Positions 42,611-50,321 of a stretch of DNA of 64,000 nt are shown one piece after another. A model generated the notes under the pieces. It was not told where the DNA came from, did not search any database, and saw only the letters and a list, made by a program, of their open reading frames with translations. The position numbers were made by a program, and so were the translations under genes. Source of the stretch: Pseudomonas rhodesiae (lineage in GTDB: Bacteria; Pseudomonadota; Gammaproteobacteria; Pseudomonadales; Pseudomonadaceae); contig NZ_VFEU01000012.1 of the NCBI RefSeq assembly GCF_007858255.1, positions 1 to 64,000 of the forward strand, read 5' to 3'. Each line of letters begins with the position of its first letter. Position 1 is the stretch's first letter.

Positions 42611-43291
42611 ATGCTCACTCATCCCCATATCGTCCTGACCCTGCGTCGGCACCACCTATTCAGCCAGCTCCCGGAAAAAACCTTCCAGGATGTCTGCACC
42701 CTGGCCAATCTCAAGCGCGTGCCCGGTCACACCCCGCTGCTGCATCAGGGCGAGGCGGCCGAGCGTTTTTTCCTGTTGGTCAGCGGGCAGATCAAGCTGC
42801 ATCGGGTCACCGGTGAAGGCCAGGAACATCTGGTGGAGGTGATCCAACCCGGTCAGACGTTCGCCGAGGCGCTGCTGTTCACCGCGGCCAAGGCGTATCC
42901 GGTAAGCGCCACGGCGCTCAAGGACAGCGTGCTGGTGAGCATCGAAGGCCAACACTACCGGCGCGCGCTGGAAGATCAGCCGAAGATCTGCCTGGCGATT
43001 CTGGGCAGCATGAGCATCCACCTGCATCAGCGCCTCAAGGACATCGACACCTTGACCCTGGCCAACGCCAGCCGCCGGGTGATCAATTTTCTGTTCCAGG
43101 AGCGCAATGCAGTCAGCGGCGAGGTGGTGTTGCAGGTCCCCAAGCGCCTGGTGGCGTCCAAGCTGGGGATCCAGCCGGAGACGTTTTCAAGGATTCTGCA
43201 CCGGCTGGTGGAGGGTGGGTTGATCGAAGTCCAACGGCGCACCATCCGCATCTTGAGCGAAGAACAGTTGATGGGGTATCAGGCCGGCTGA
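42611..43291 (+). CDS. Crp/Fnr family regulator, DNR-type
   Basis: A 226-aa Crp/Fnr protein. The N-terminal cyclic-nucleotide-fold domain lacks the Cys cluster of ANR/FNR. A C-terminal HTH carries KRLVASKLGIQPETFSRILHRL, with the E..SR recognition residues that read TTGAT half-sites. It clusters by eye with DNR proteins (LHQRLKDIDTLTLANASRRVINFL resembles Dnr), so it is probably a second NO- or nitrate-linked regulator. The start at 42611 follows GCGGAGGCCCAAGC. It follows narL and converges on ubiT with a 13-base overlap. Confidence 0.9.
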   Translation: MLTHPHIVLTLRRHHLFSQLPEKTFQDVCTLANLKRVPGHTPLLHQGEAAERFFLLVSGQIKLHRVTGEGQEHLVEVIQPGQTFAEALLFTAAKAYPVSATALKDSVLVSIEGQHYRRALEDQPKICLAILGSMSIHLHQRLKDIDTLTLANASRRVINFLFQERNAVSGEVVLQVPKRLVASKLGIQPETFSRILHRLVEGGLIEVQRRTIRILSEEQLMGYQAG

Positions 43292-43758
43292 CGTTCAACC
43301 ACCCCCCTCCCCATCCGCTCCAGGCTGCGCCACAGCCAAACCGGCAAGACGTCCGGGTCCAGGCTGTCGATCAGGTTCTTGACCCCCAAGCCCAACTCGG
43401 TATCGCCTTCGATCACTAGCCGGCGCCGGAAGAACAGCGTATCCGGGTCCTCCTGCCGGCTGGCCAGCAACAAGAACTCCCGCCAGTTGCCGCTGATGCT
43501 CACCTGGGCCTGGGCCTTTTCGGCGATGCGCAAGCCGTCCCGCGCCAGGGTCAGGTACCAGCACAGTCCCAGGTCGGGAATGCGCAGGCACAGCCAGCGC
43601 CCACGCAGCAGGTCGAACCCGCCGTCGCGCAGCGGTTCGGCCAGGCAGCGGTTGAGGGTTTGTTGCAGCGCGTGGCGCTGCACCGTGAACGGCACATGCC
43701 GCAGCAACGGCAACAGACGGTCAGCGCCTTTGAGCAACCACGCTTTACGCTTTAGCAC
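43279..43758 (-). CDS. ubiT: UbiT (SCP2 sterol-binding domain, O2-independent ubiquinone synthesis)
   Basis: A 159-aa SCP2-domain protein of the YhbT/UbiT kind. It is required with UbiU and UbiV for ubiquinone hydroxylation without oxygen in E. coli and Pseudomonas. The domain spans about residues 40-145, with VSISGNWREFLLLASRQEDPDTLFFRRRL near its end. A GTG start at 43758 has GAGGTGG before it and overlaps the ubiV end by seven bases. It is the last gene of the moaB-moeA-ubiUVT unit. Confidence 0.93.
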   Translation of the reverse strand: MLKRKAWLLKGADRLLPLLRHVPFTVQRHALQQTLNRCLAEPLRDGGFDLLRGRWLCLRIPDLGLCWYLTLARDGLRIAEKAQAQVSISGNWREFLLLASRQEDPDTLFFRRRLVIEGDTELGLGVKNLIDSLDPDVLPVWLWRSLERMGRGVVERQPA

Positions 43759-44642
43759 AGGCCCACCTCCTCGACGCGCAGCATGCCCGCTTGGCCATGC
43801 CAGTAGCCGTTGCAGCCATCCACATACAGCGGCGGCGTGGCGCCGTGGCGCACCTGATCAAAGGCTTTGACGATGCCCACCATGCCCTCGGCCCGTGGGC
43901 TCAACCGCAGCAGATCGGCGCCGCACTGCACCAACCCGGCGTAGTCGGCCAACAGGTTGGTGACCTCGGCCGACATCGTCTGAATGCCATTGAGGGTAAA
44001 CAGTGCCTGGCCTTCCTGGCTGGTCAGGGGCATGCCGTCGGGGTAGTTGAGGCAGCAGAAGCGGCAGTCATCCTTGGGTCGGTTTTCCGCGCGGGCGGTA
44101 AAGCAGCGTGCCGAATAGGCCAGGGGCAGATGGCCGTAGGCGAAGATTTCCACTTCGGGCAATGGCCGCCCCAGTTCGCGCACCTGCTCCAGCACATCGG
44201 CGATCAGGTCCTGGGAACACTCCACTGGCGGCACCCAGCGCTGCATACCGGCGTCGAGCAGTTGCACCAGGGCGTGGCCGTTGTAGAGGTTGAGCGCCGG
44301 GCCGCCGACAAAGGGCAACTTGCGTTCCACCAGCATCTGCACCGCGCCCATGTCGTTGGCTTCCACCAGCAGCTCGCCGTTGTCGCACAGGCGGCGCAGG
44401 CTCGACAGTTCGGAGGCGGCCTCGATCAGGGTCAGGCTCGACAACACGATCTGCGCCGAGGTGCAGGCCTGCAACTCGCGGCCCAGGCCCAGCCAATGGT
44501 CGAAGGACATGGCGCGGCGCTTGGCGCACACGGTTTCCCCCAGGTAGATCACGTCCAGGGGCAAGCCGGCCATGTCCGAATAGAAACGACCCAAGTGGTC
44601 TTTGTCCCAGTAAAACAGCACCGGTCCGAGGCTGAGTTTCAT
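43752..44642 (-). CDS. ubiV: UbiV, U32-family Fe-S protein for anaerobic ubiquinone hydroxylation
   Basis: A 296-aa U32-family protein. Cysteine ligands of its [4Fe-4S] cluster are visible: one in GETVCAKRRA (residue about 39) and three in ARCFTARAENRPKDDCRFCC. It forms a complex with UbiU that hydroxylates the ubiquinone ring using prephenate instead of O2. This is known from E. coli work and is inferred here from family and context. The start at 44642 follows AAGGAGCGCCTG. It is 10 bases beyond ubiU. Confidence 0.94.
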   Translation of the reverse strand: MKLSLGPVLFYWDKDHLGRFYSDMAGLPLDVIYLGETVCAKRRAMSFDHWLGLGRELQACTSAQIVLSSLTLIEAASELSSLRRLCDNGELLVEANDMGAVQMLVERKLPFVGGPALNLYNGHALVQLLDAGMQRWVPPVECSQDLIADVLEQVRELGRPLPEVEIFAYGHLPLAYSARCFTARAENRPKDDCRFCCLNYPDGMPLTSQEGQALFTLNGIQTMSAEVTNLLADYAGLVQCGADLLRLSPRAEGMVGIVKAFDQVRHGATPPLYVDGCNGYWHGQAGMLRVEEVGLC

Positions 44643-44652
44643 CAGGCGCTCC

Positions 44653-45648
44653 TTATTGCCATGCACGGTGGTAGGCGCCCAGGGTGGTCTGGCTGCCTTC
44701 GGATAACCCGGCCAACACCTGGCGCCACTGGTCCTGCACCGCAAAACGGGCAGGCGCAAGGCGGTGGGCGTCCAGCGCGGCGCGCCAGACTCGGGTGACT
44801 TGCTCCACATAGGCCGGGCTGCGTTGCCGGCCTTCGATCTTGATGGCCGCCACCCCCATGGCACTGAGTTCGGGCAACAGGTCCAGGGTGTCCAGGCTGG
44901 TGGGTTCCTCCAGGGCATGGAAGCGCTTGCCCTCCACCAGGAAGCGGCCCTTGCACAGGGTCGGGTAACCGGCCGGTTCATCGGCGGTGTAGCGGTCGAT
45001 CAGCACATCGCTCAGGCGCGCGCTGAGGCCATCGGCGTCCTCGCTCCAGCGCACCGCTTTGGCCGGCGAACACACGCCGCACAGGTTGGGCGACTCGCCG
45101 GTGATGTAGGAAGACAAATGGCAGCGCCCCTCGGCCATGATGCACAGGCTGCCGAAGCCGAATACTTCGATGGGCACCGGGCTGCTGGCGGCAACCTGCT
45201 TGACCTGGGCCAGGGACAGCACGCGGGGCAGCACGGCGCGGCGGATGTCATAGCGCTCGGCGTAGAACTTCAACGCCGCGCCGTGGGTGGCCGAGCCTTG
45301 TACCGACAGGTGCAACGCCATCTGCGGATGGTGCCGGTGGGCGTAGTCGAGCACCCCTGGGTCGGCGGCGATCAGCGCGTCCACACCATGGTCCGCGGCG
45401 CGATCCACGGCGCGTTGCCAGCGCGCCCAGATCTTCGGCTGCGGATAGGTGTTGACCGCCACATAGAGCTTGCGCTGGTGCTGACGGATAAACGCGACGG
45501 CGCCGTCGAACTGCTTATCGTCCATGTTCAGCCCGGCGAAATGTCGGGCATTGGTGTCATCGCGAAAACCAACGTACACCGCGTCGGCGCCTTGGCGCAC
45601 CGCCGCTTTGAGCGCAGGCAAGTTGCCTGCCGGGCAAACCAGTTGCAT
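44653..45648 (-). CDS. ubiU: UbiU, U32-family Fe-S protein for anaerobic ubiquinone hydroxylation
   Basis: A 331-aa U32-family protein (formerly YhbU). The U32 signature HLSSYITGESPNLCGVC carries the Cys pair, with another Cys in CHLSS just before it and a fourth later (TLCKGRF). It pairs with UbiV; the two are adjacent here in the same operon with moeA and moaB. The start at 45648 follows GAGGAACCCCC. Length and motif order are normal. Confidence 0.95.
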   Translation of the reverse strand: MQLVCPAGNLPALKAAVRQGADAVYVGFRDDTNARHFAGLNMDDKQFDGAVAFIRQHQRKLYVAVNTYPQPKIWARWQRAVDRAADHGVDALIAADPGVLDYAHRHHPQMALHLSVQGSATHGAALKFYAERYDIRRAVLPRVLSLAQVKQVAASSPVPIEVFGFGSLCIMAEGRCHLSSYITGESPNLCGVCSPAKAVRWSEDADGLSARLSDVLIDRYTADEPAGYPTLCKGRFLVEGKRFHALEEPTSLDTLDLLPELSAMGVAAIKIEGRQRSPAYVEQVTRVWRAALDAHRLAPARFAVQDQWRQVLAGLSEGSQTTLGAYHRAWQ

Positions 45649-45657
45649 GGGGGTTCC

Positions 45658-46890
45658 TCACAGGAATTCAGTGAAAGACAAGAAGGCCACCGGGTCGTCC
45701 CTGACCACCCGCTGTTCGCGTTCGACAATGGCCAGGCCGTCGGCCCAGCACGCGGCCGACAACATCGCCGAGCTTTGCTGCGGATGCACGGTGACGCGCA
45801 ATTGCCCGTGCGCATCGCTGTCCAGGCGGGCGCGCAGGTACTGGCGACGCTGGTTGGGATGGGGCCATTCGAACCCTGCCGGCACTTGCACCGGGGTGGG
45901 CAGTACCTGTGTCATGCCCTGGGCCCGTAGCAGAAACGGGCGCAGCACCACCAGCGCGGTGATCAGCGCCGCCGACGGGTTACCCGGCAGCCCCAACCAG
46001 GGCTTGCCCGCCACGGTGCCGAAAGCCAGCGGCTTGCCGGGCTGGATCGCCAGGCGCCAGAAATTCACCTGGCCCAGGGCTTCGATGGCCTGCTTGAGGT
46101 GATCCTCCTCGCCCACCGACACCCCGGCCGAGGTCAACAGCAGGTCGCACTCCGACGAGGCCAGCGCCAGGGCATCGCGGCTGGCCGCCAATTGGTCGGC
46201 CATCACGCCATAGTCATGCACGTCCACGCCCCAGCCGCGCAGCAGCGCCGCCAGGCAATGGCGGTTGCTGTTGTAGATCTGCCCAGGGACCAGGGTCTCG
46301 CCGGGTTCGCGCAATTCGTTGCCGCTGCTGAGCAGGCATACGCGCAACGGCCGATAGACTTTTACCCGTGGGATACCGGCCGAGGCCAGCAAGCCGATTT
46401 CCTGGGCGCGCAGGCGTTGCCCGGCACTGATCAATGTGGCGCCACGGCGTAGTTCTTCGCCCTGTTTGCGCACATGCTCACCCAGGCGCACCGGCGGGCA
46501 CCACACGCGCTGCGCATACACCCGGCAGCGCTCCTGGGGCACCACGCTGTCGGCCCCGGGCGGCAACGGCGCGCCGGTAAAGATGCGCACCGCCTCCCCC
46601 GCCTCCAGGCTTTGCTGGCGACTTTGCCCAGCAGCCACGCGCCCGGCCACCAGCAGATAGCCGCCTTCGGCCGGCACATCTGCGGCGCGCAGGGCATAGC
46701 CGTCCATGGCGCTGTTGTCCCAACTCGGCAGATCCAGAGGCGAAAACACGTCCTCGGCCACCACCCGGCCCAGGGCTTCAGACAGACCGATCACCTGGGT
46801 CGCCGGTGGCGGCGGCGCCTGGGCCAGCAATTGGGCAATGGCGTCGTCCACCGGCATCAGGTGCCCGGCGTCGCACACCGAGGCGCTCAT
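45658..46890 (-). CDS. moeA: molybdopterin molybdenumtransferase MoeA
   Basis: A 410-aa MoeA enzyme that inserts molybdate into adenylylated molybdopterin. Visible motifs are SALGRV-like EALGRVVAEDV, DNSAMDGYALRA, PPGADSVVPQE, the MoCF_biosynth domain with TSAGVSVGEEDHL, and GLPGNPSAALI. It overlaps moaB by ATGA at its start (46887-46890). It is followed 10 bases later by ubiU, tying Mo-cofactor supply and ubiquinone supply in one anaerobic operon, as in P. aeruginosa. Confidence 0.96.
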   Translation of the reverse strand: MSASVCDAGHLMPVDDAIAQLLAQAPPPPATQVIGLSEALGRVVAEDVFSPLDLPSWDNSAMDGYALRAADVPAEGGYLLVAGRVAAGQSRQQSLEAGEAVRIFTGAPLPPGADSVVPQERCRVYAQRVWCPPVRLGEHVRKQGEELRRGATLISAGQRLRAQEIGLLASAGIPRVKVYRPLRVCLLSSGNELREPGETLVPGQIYNSNRHCLAALLRGWGVDVHDYGVMADQLAASRDALALASSECDLLLTSAGVSVGEEDHLKQAIEALGQVNFWRLAIQPGKPLAFGTVAGKPWLGLPGNPSAALITALVVLRPFLLRAQGMTQVLPTPVQVPAGFEWPHPNQRRQYLRARLDSDAHGQLRVTVHPQQSSAMLSAACWADGLAIVEREQRVVRDDPVAFLSFTEFL

Positions 46891-47441
46891 AAGCGCGCCC
46901 CGCAGGCCGCCACGTTCTGGTTGGCCTGGGCCTTGAGGTGCGGCACGAAATTGCACGGGCCGGTGCGGCTGTCCAACTGCCCCGCGAGGATCTGGTCCCA
47001 GGCGGTGCGGCACGCGCCTGGCGAGCCCGGCATGCAGCACACCAGCACGCCGTTGCTGAGGCCGGCCAGTGCGCGCGATTGCAGGGTCGAGGTGCCGATT
47101 TCGGCCAGGGACACCTGGCGGAACAGCTCGCCGAAGCCGTCGACCTGTTTATCGAGCAATGGCGCCACCGCCTGGGGCGTGTTGTCACGGGCGGTAAAAC
47201 CGGTGCCGCCGGTCATCAGCACCACCTGCACGTCAGGGTCGGCGATCCACAGCGATACCTGCGCGCGGATCTGGTAGATGTCGTCGATCACCAGGCCACG
47301 GTCGACCAGCACATGACCGGCGCCTTGCAGACGGTCCACCAGGGTCTGGCCGGAGGTGTCGGTGGCGAGGGTGCGCGTGTCGCTGATGGTCAGCACGGCG
47401 ATGTTCAGGGGGACAAAATCCCGTTGGGTCAAATGGGCCAT
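46887..47441 (-). CDS. moaB: molybdenum cofactor biosynthesis protein MoaB
   Basis: A 184-aa MogA/MoaB-type protein that adenylylates molybdopterin. Motifs are LTISDTRTLATDTSGQTL, LMTGGTGFTARDNTPQAV and LPGSP-like CMPGSPGACRTAWD. The ATG at 47441 has TGGAG upstream; the earlier ATG at 47459 lacks a ribosome site. It is the first gene of moaB-moeA-ubiU-ubiV-ubiT. A candidate NarL dyad lies 63-78 bases upstream; no ANR box is seen in the 84-base gap. Confidence 0.95.
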   Translation of the reverse strand: MAHLTQRDFVPLNIAVLTISDTRTLATDTSGQTLVDRLQGAGHVLVDRGLVIDDIYQIRAQVSLWIADPDVQVVLMTGGTGFTARDNTPQAVAPLLDKQVDGFGELFRQVSLAEIGTSTLQSRALAGLSNGVLVCCMPGSPGACRTAWDQILAGQLDSRTGPCNFVPHLKAQANQNVAACGARL

Positions 47442-47503
47442 GATCCAGGCTCCAGGCATTGAAAAGTGAGCGTCAGCCTGCGCCGCAATGAGCGCAGGGC
47501 CTA

Positions 47504-47519
47504 TTCCTCCAAGGAGGTA
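47504..47519. promoter_or_regulatory. candidate NarL 7-2-7 dyad upstream of moaB
   Basis: TTCCTCC-AA-GGAGGTA differs at one base from the perfect dyad at 39779-39794 upstream of narK1. Its position 63 bases before the moaB start fits an activator site. Note that its AAGGAGGT half looks like a ribosome-binding site on the plus strand, but no gene follows there. Confidence 0.5.
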
Positions 47520-47525
47520 TGCCGG

Positions 47526-48173
47526 TCAGGGGGCCAGGCGCGTGTGCTGCCAGGTGCCCGCGTGCAGGCGGTAGTCGAGGCGGTCATGCAGGCGGTCGGG
47601 GCGGCCTTGCCAGAACTCGATGCGTTGCGGTTGCAGGCAGTAGCCGCCCCAGTGCTCGGGGCGTGGCGGTTGGCGCCCGGCGAAGCGCTCGGTGACTTCG
47701 CGCAGGCGGCCTTCCAGCTCGCTGCGATGGGCCAGAGGCTGGCTTTGGGGCGAGGCCCAGGCGCCCAACTGGCTGGCGGCCGGACGCGCGTCGAAATAGT
47801 CGTCGGACAATTGCGTATCGGCGCGCACCACCGGCCCTTCTATGCGTACCTGACGCTCCAGCCCCGGCCAGAAAAACGTCATGGCCGCATGGGGGTTGCT
47901 CGCCAATTCCTGCCCCTTGGCACTCTGGTAATTGCAGAAAAAGAAAAACCCATCGGCACTAAAACCCTTGAGCAGCAGGATGCGGCAGTGGGCATGCCCT
48001 TGGCTGTCAACGGTGGCCAGGGCCATGCTGTTGGCCTCGGCGGGCGGCACTTCGGTCTTGCGCGCCTGGCTCAGCCATTGGCCGAACAGCTCGATGGGAT
48101 CGGCCTGCGCGGCTTCGTCCCGCAGACCATACAGGGTGTAGTTACGGCGCAATTGTGCAAGGGACAGGGGCAT
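47526..48173 (-). CDS. pdxH: pyridoxamine 5'-phosphate oxidase PdxH
   Basis: A 215-aa flavoprotein that makes pyridoxal phosphate from pyridoxine or pyridoxamine phosphate. Motifs are RRNYTLYGLRDEAAQADPIELF, the FMN-binding CRILLLKGFSADGFFFFCNY, SAKGQELASNPHAAMTFFWP, and RPEHWGGYCLQP with the RLHDR end. Length is normal. It sits between the NorR-like gene and moaB and has a perfect ANR-type box 56-69 bases before its start, odd for an enzyme whose flavin is normally reoxidised by O2. Confidence 0.94.
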   Translation of the reverse strand: MPLSLAQLRRNYTLYGLRDEAAQADPIELFGQWLSQARKTEVPPAEANSMALATVDSQGHAHCRILLLKGFSADGFFFFCNYQSAKGQELASNPHAAMTFFWPGLERQVRIEGPVVRADTQLSDDYFDARPAASQLGAWASPQSQPLAHRSELEGRLREVTERFAGRQPPRPEHWGGYCLQPQRIEFWQGRPDRLHDRLDYRLHAGTWQHTRLAP

Positions 48174-48228
48174 GGCGCGGTCCTCCGGAAAGTTCGCCAC
48201 AGTGTGGGAACTGCCGCGGCTTTATCCC

Positions 48229-48242
48229 TTGATCACGATCAA
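48229..48242. promoter_or_regulatory. perfect ANR/DNR box upstream of pdxH
   Basis: TTGATCACGATCAA matches TTGAT-N4-ATCAA exactly. The centre at 48235.5 predicts a transcription start near 48194, 21 bases before the pdxH start. It lies in the 99-base gap after the NorR-like gene. Confidence 0.85.
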
Positions 48243-48272
48243 CATTCGCCCGTGGCATGACGCCGCATGGGG

Positions 48273-49295
48273 CTACTTGAGCCCCAATCTGCGCGCCAGC
48301 TTGTGCAGGTTGCTGGAATCAAGCCCCAGCACCCGCGCGGCACCGGCCCAGTTACCGCTGCAATGGGCAAGGGCTTGGCGGATCTTATCGCGCTGGCAGT
48401 CATCCACGGCGGCGGCCAATGGCTGAAACGACTCCCCCGGCACCGGGGCCGGTTGCGTTGTGGCCGTGCTGTCGCCCAGGCCCAGCCACTGCGGCTCCAG
48501 GCTCGTGGGCGCGCGGCGGCCGGCTCGACACAGCAGTTTTAACGCCGCGCGGCTGATTACATGCTCCAGCTCGCGCACATTGCCCGGCCAGGCATAACTT
48601 TGCAGCGCCTGACGGGCCGTCGGCGACAGGCACAGCTCGCGCATGCCCAGGGCGGCGCGGCTGCGTTCGACAAAGTGCTCGGCCAACACCAGCACGTCGT
48701 CGCCGCGCTCGCGCAGGGCCGGGATCGCCACCGGGTACACCGAAAGGCGGTGATAGAGGTCGGCGCGAAACAGGCCGTCGCGCACGCGCTCCGCCAGATC
48801 GCGATTGGTGGCGGCGACGATACGCACATCCACGTGCAACGGGCGGTCGGCGCCCAAACGCTGGATCTCGCCGTTTTGCAGGGTGCGCAGCAACTTGGCC
48901 TGAACGCTCAGCGGCAGTTCCCCCACCTCGTCAAGAAACAGCGTGCCGCCATTGGCCGCATCGAAACGCCCGGCACGGTCGTGGCTGGCGCCGGAGAACG
49001 CACCTTTGACATGGCCGAACAGCTCGCTCTCGGCCAGCGCTTCCGGCAGCGCCGCGCAGTTGACCTGCACCAGCGGCCGCCGGCTGCGCCGCGACTGACG
49101 GTGCAGGCGCCGGGCAAACAGTTCCTTGCCCACGCCGGTCTCGCCTAGCAACAGCACCGGTAACTCGGTCTGCGCCAGCACCGCCAGCTCGTCGAGCAAT
49201 TGGCGCAATACCCGGCTGTGGCCGAGGATCTCGTCGGCCGGTAGGGTCGCCTCGACCCTGATCGGGTTGGCGCTACCCTGGCATAGGGTGGTCAT
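48273..49295 (-). CDS. NorR-like sigma54-dependent activator lacking the GAF sensor domain
   Basis: A 340-aa enhancer-binding protein. The AAA+ core has Walker A GETGVGKE (51-58), the sigma54 contact loop GAFSGA (98-103, Ser in place of the common Thr) and Walker B GGTLFLDEVG (116-125). The C-terminal Fis-type HTH (CSGNWAGAARVLGLDSSNLHKLARRLGLK) is close to NorR. Full NorR has about 180 more N-terminal residues, the GAF domain that holds the NO-sensing iron. Here the ATG at 49295 follows GAGGTGATC, and the frame further upstream runs antisense across the hemerythrin gene. Confidence 0.85.
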   Translation of the reverse strand: MTTLCQGSANPIRVEATLPADEILGHSRVLRQLLDELAVLAQTELPVLLLGETGVGKELFARRLHRQSRRSRRPLVQVNCAALPEALAESELFGHVKGAFSGASHDRAGRFDAANGGTLFLDEVGELPLSVQAKLLRTLQNGEIQRLGADRPLHVDVRIVAATNRDLAERVRDGLFRADLYHRLSVYPVAIPALRERGDDVLVLAEHFVERSRAALGMRELCLSPTARQALQSYAWPGNVRELEHVISRAALKLLCRAGRRAPTSLEPQWLGLGDSTATTQPAPVPGESFQPLAAAVDDCQRDKIRQALAHCSGNWAGAARVLGLDSSNLHKLARRLGLK

Positions 49296-49302
49296 GATCA
49301 CC
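49290..49302. promoter_or_regulatory. candidate NorR-type enhancer site
   Basis: GGT-CATGATC-ACC fits the GGT-N7-ACC pattern known for NorR of Ralstonia eutropha. It covers the start codon of the NorR-like gene and is 42 bases upstream of the sigma54 promoter of the hemerythrin gene. NorR promoters usually have three such sites; only this one is clear here. Confidence 0.5.
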
Positions 49303-49343
49303 TCACGTTGAAATAAAGCTCTACTTATCAATACGTTGCCGTT

Positions 49344-49359
49344 TGGCATGGCGCCTGCA
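49344..49359 (+). promoter_or_regulatory. sigma54 (-24/-12) promoter
   Basis: TGGCATG-GCGC-CTGCA matches the -24/-12 consensus TGGCACG-N4-TTGCA at all but two positions. It lies 39 bases before the hemerythrin gene start and directly downstream of the NorR-like gene start, as expected for a target of that activator. Confidence 0.75.
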
Positions 49360-49397
49360 ACGGCCCGTGCAACCGTTAGCCCCGATGAGGACACCCG

Positions 49398-49880
49398 ATG
49401 AACCTGAGCGACTGGAACACCCAACCCCAGGATCAACTGATCGATCACCTGCTGGCCCGCTACCACGCCCGGCATCGCGAGCAACTGCCGGAGCTGATTG
49501 GCCTGGCCAGCCGTGTCGAGCAAGTCCACGGTCATCATCTGCAATGCCCCAACGGCCTTGCGGACCTGCTGCGCGACATCCAGCAGGAACTGGAGAACCA
49601 CATGCTCAAGGAGGAACAGGTACTGTTCCCGATGCTGCAGATGGGCATGGGCGCCCAGGCGAGCATGCCCATCCAGGTCATGCGGCATGAGCATGACCAG
49701 CACGGTGAGGCGCTGGAGCAACTGTTGAACCTGACCGATCGCCTCTCGCCGCCGGCAGGCGCTTGCGGCACGTGGCGCAGCTTGTATAGCCACTTGGCGA
49801 CTTTTCATGACGACCTGCGCGAGCACATCCGCCTGGAAAACCAGGTGCTGTTTGCCCGGGCGCTGAACCCGGCGGCCTGA
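49398..49880 (+). CDS. hemerythrin-domain protein (RIC/NorA-like, without ScdA_N domain)
   Basis: A 160-aa di-iron protein of the RIC (YtfE/ScdA/DnrN) family. His and Glu ligands are visible in YHARHREQL, HGHHLQCPNG, ELENHMLKEEQVLFPML, MRHEHDQHGE and FHDDLREHIRLENQVLF. The N-terminal ScdA_N Cys domain of full-length YtfE is absent. It is divergent from the NorR-like gene and behind a sigma54 promoter, the same layout as R. eutropha norR-norA. A role in binding NO or repairing Fe-S clusters is likely but inferred. Confidence 0.88.
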   Translation: MNLSDWNTQPQDQLIDHLLARYHARHREQLPELIGLASRVEQVHGHHLQCPNGLADLLRDIQQELENHMLKEEQVLFPMLQMGMGAQASMPIQVMRHEHDQHGEALEQLLNLTDRLSPPAGACGTWRSLYSHLATFHDDLREHIRLENQVLFARALNPAA

Positions 49881-50312
49881 TCAGCGCACCATCAGTTTGG
49901 CCAGTACTACGATCAGCACCATATGCCCCAGGATGCTGCGGCGGATCCACGTCGCACGCCGGGGGCTCAAGCGCTGATGACTGAGCAGATAGGCCAGCCA
50001 CACGTAGTGGCCGATGATGCTCAGGGCCAGCACGATCTTGAGGCTCAGCAACGCGGCAAAATGGCTGCCCCACGGCACGCTGAACACCCCGCGGTAATGC
50101 CAGGCCAAGCCGATACCGGCGCCGTACAGCACCACCACCACGGCATGCAGCACCCGCCGCGTGCGCCGGGCGATGGCGTGGTCCGAGGTGAACTGCGCCG
50201 ACCACGCCAGCTCTTGGCGCGCGCTGTGCCAGATCACCACTTCAAAAAACAGCGTGCCGATAAAGGCGATGGCCGCCAGCAGATGCACGATCAGTAAGCC
50301 AGAGTAGAGCAT
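49881..50312 (-). CDS. small four-helix membrane protein (CopD-like)
   Basis: A 143-aa inner-membrane protein with four hydrophobic helices (near residues 3-24, 52-72, 85-106 and 122-141). It has His residues at the helix ends (VHLLAAIAFIG, LHAVVVVLYG, GHYVWLAYLLSH) that could bind heme or copper. It resembles CopD or cytochrome-b-like small proteins often found next to nnrS. It is nine bases beyond the nnrS stop, on the same strand. The function is unknown. It starts one base after the hemerythrin stop on the opposite strand. Confidence 0.7.
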   Translation of the reverse strand: MLYSGLLIVHLLAAIAFIGTLFFEVVIWHSARQELAWSAQFTSDHAIARRTRRVLHAVVVVLYGAGIGLAWHYRGVFSVPWGSHFAALLSLKIVLALSIIGHYVWLAYLLSHQRLSPRRATWIRRSILGHMVLIVVLAKLMVR

Positions 50313-50321
50313 TGCGTTCTC

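Noticed and set aside
49296..49826. N-terminal extension of the NorR-like gene back to 49826
   Set aside because: The extension is antisense to the hemerythrin gene and shows no GAF similarity.
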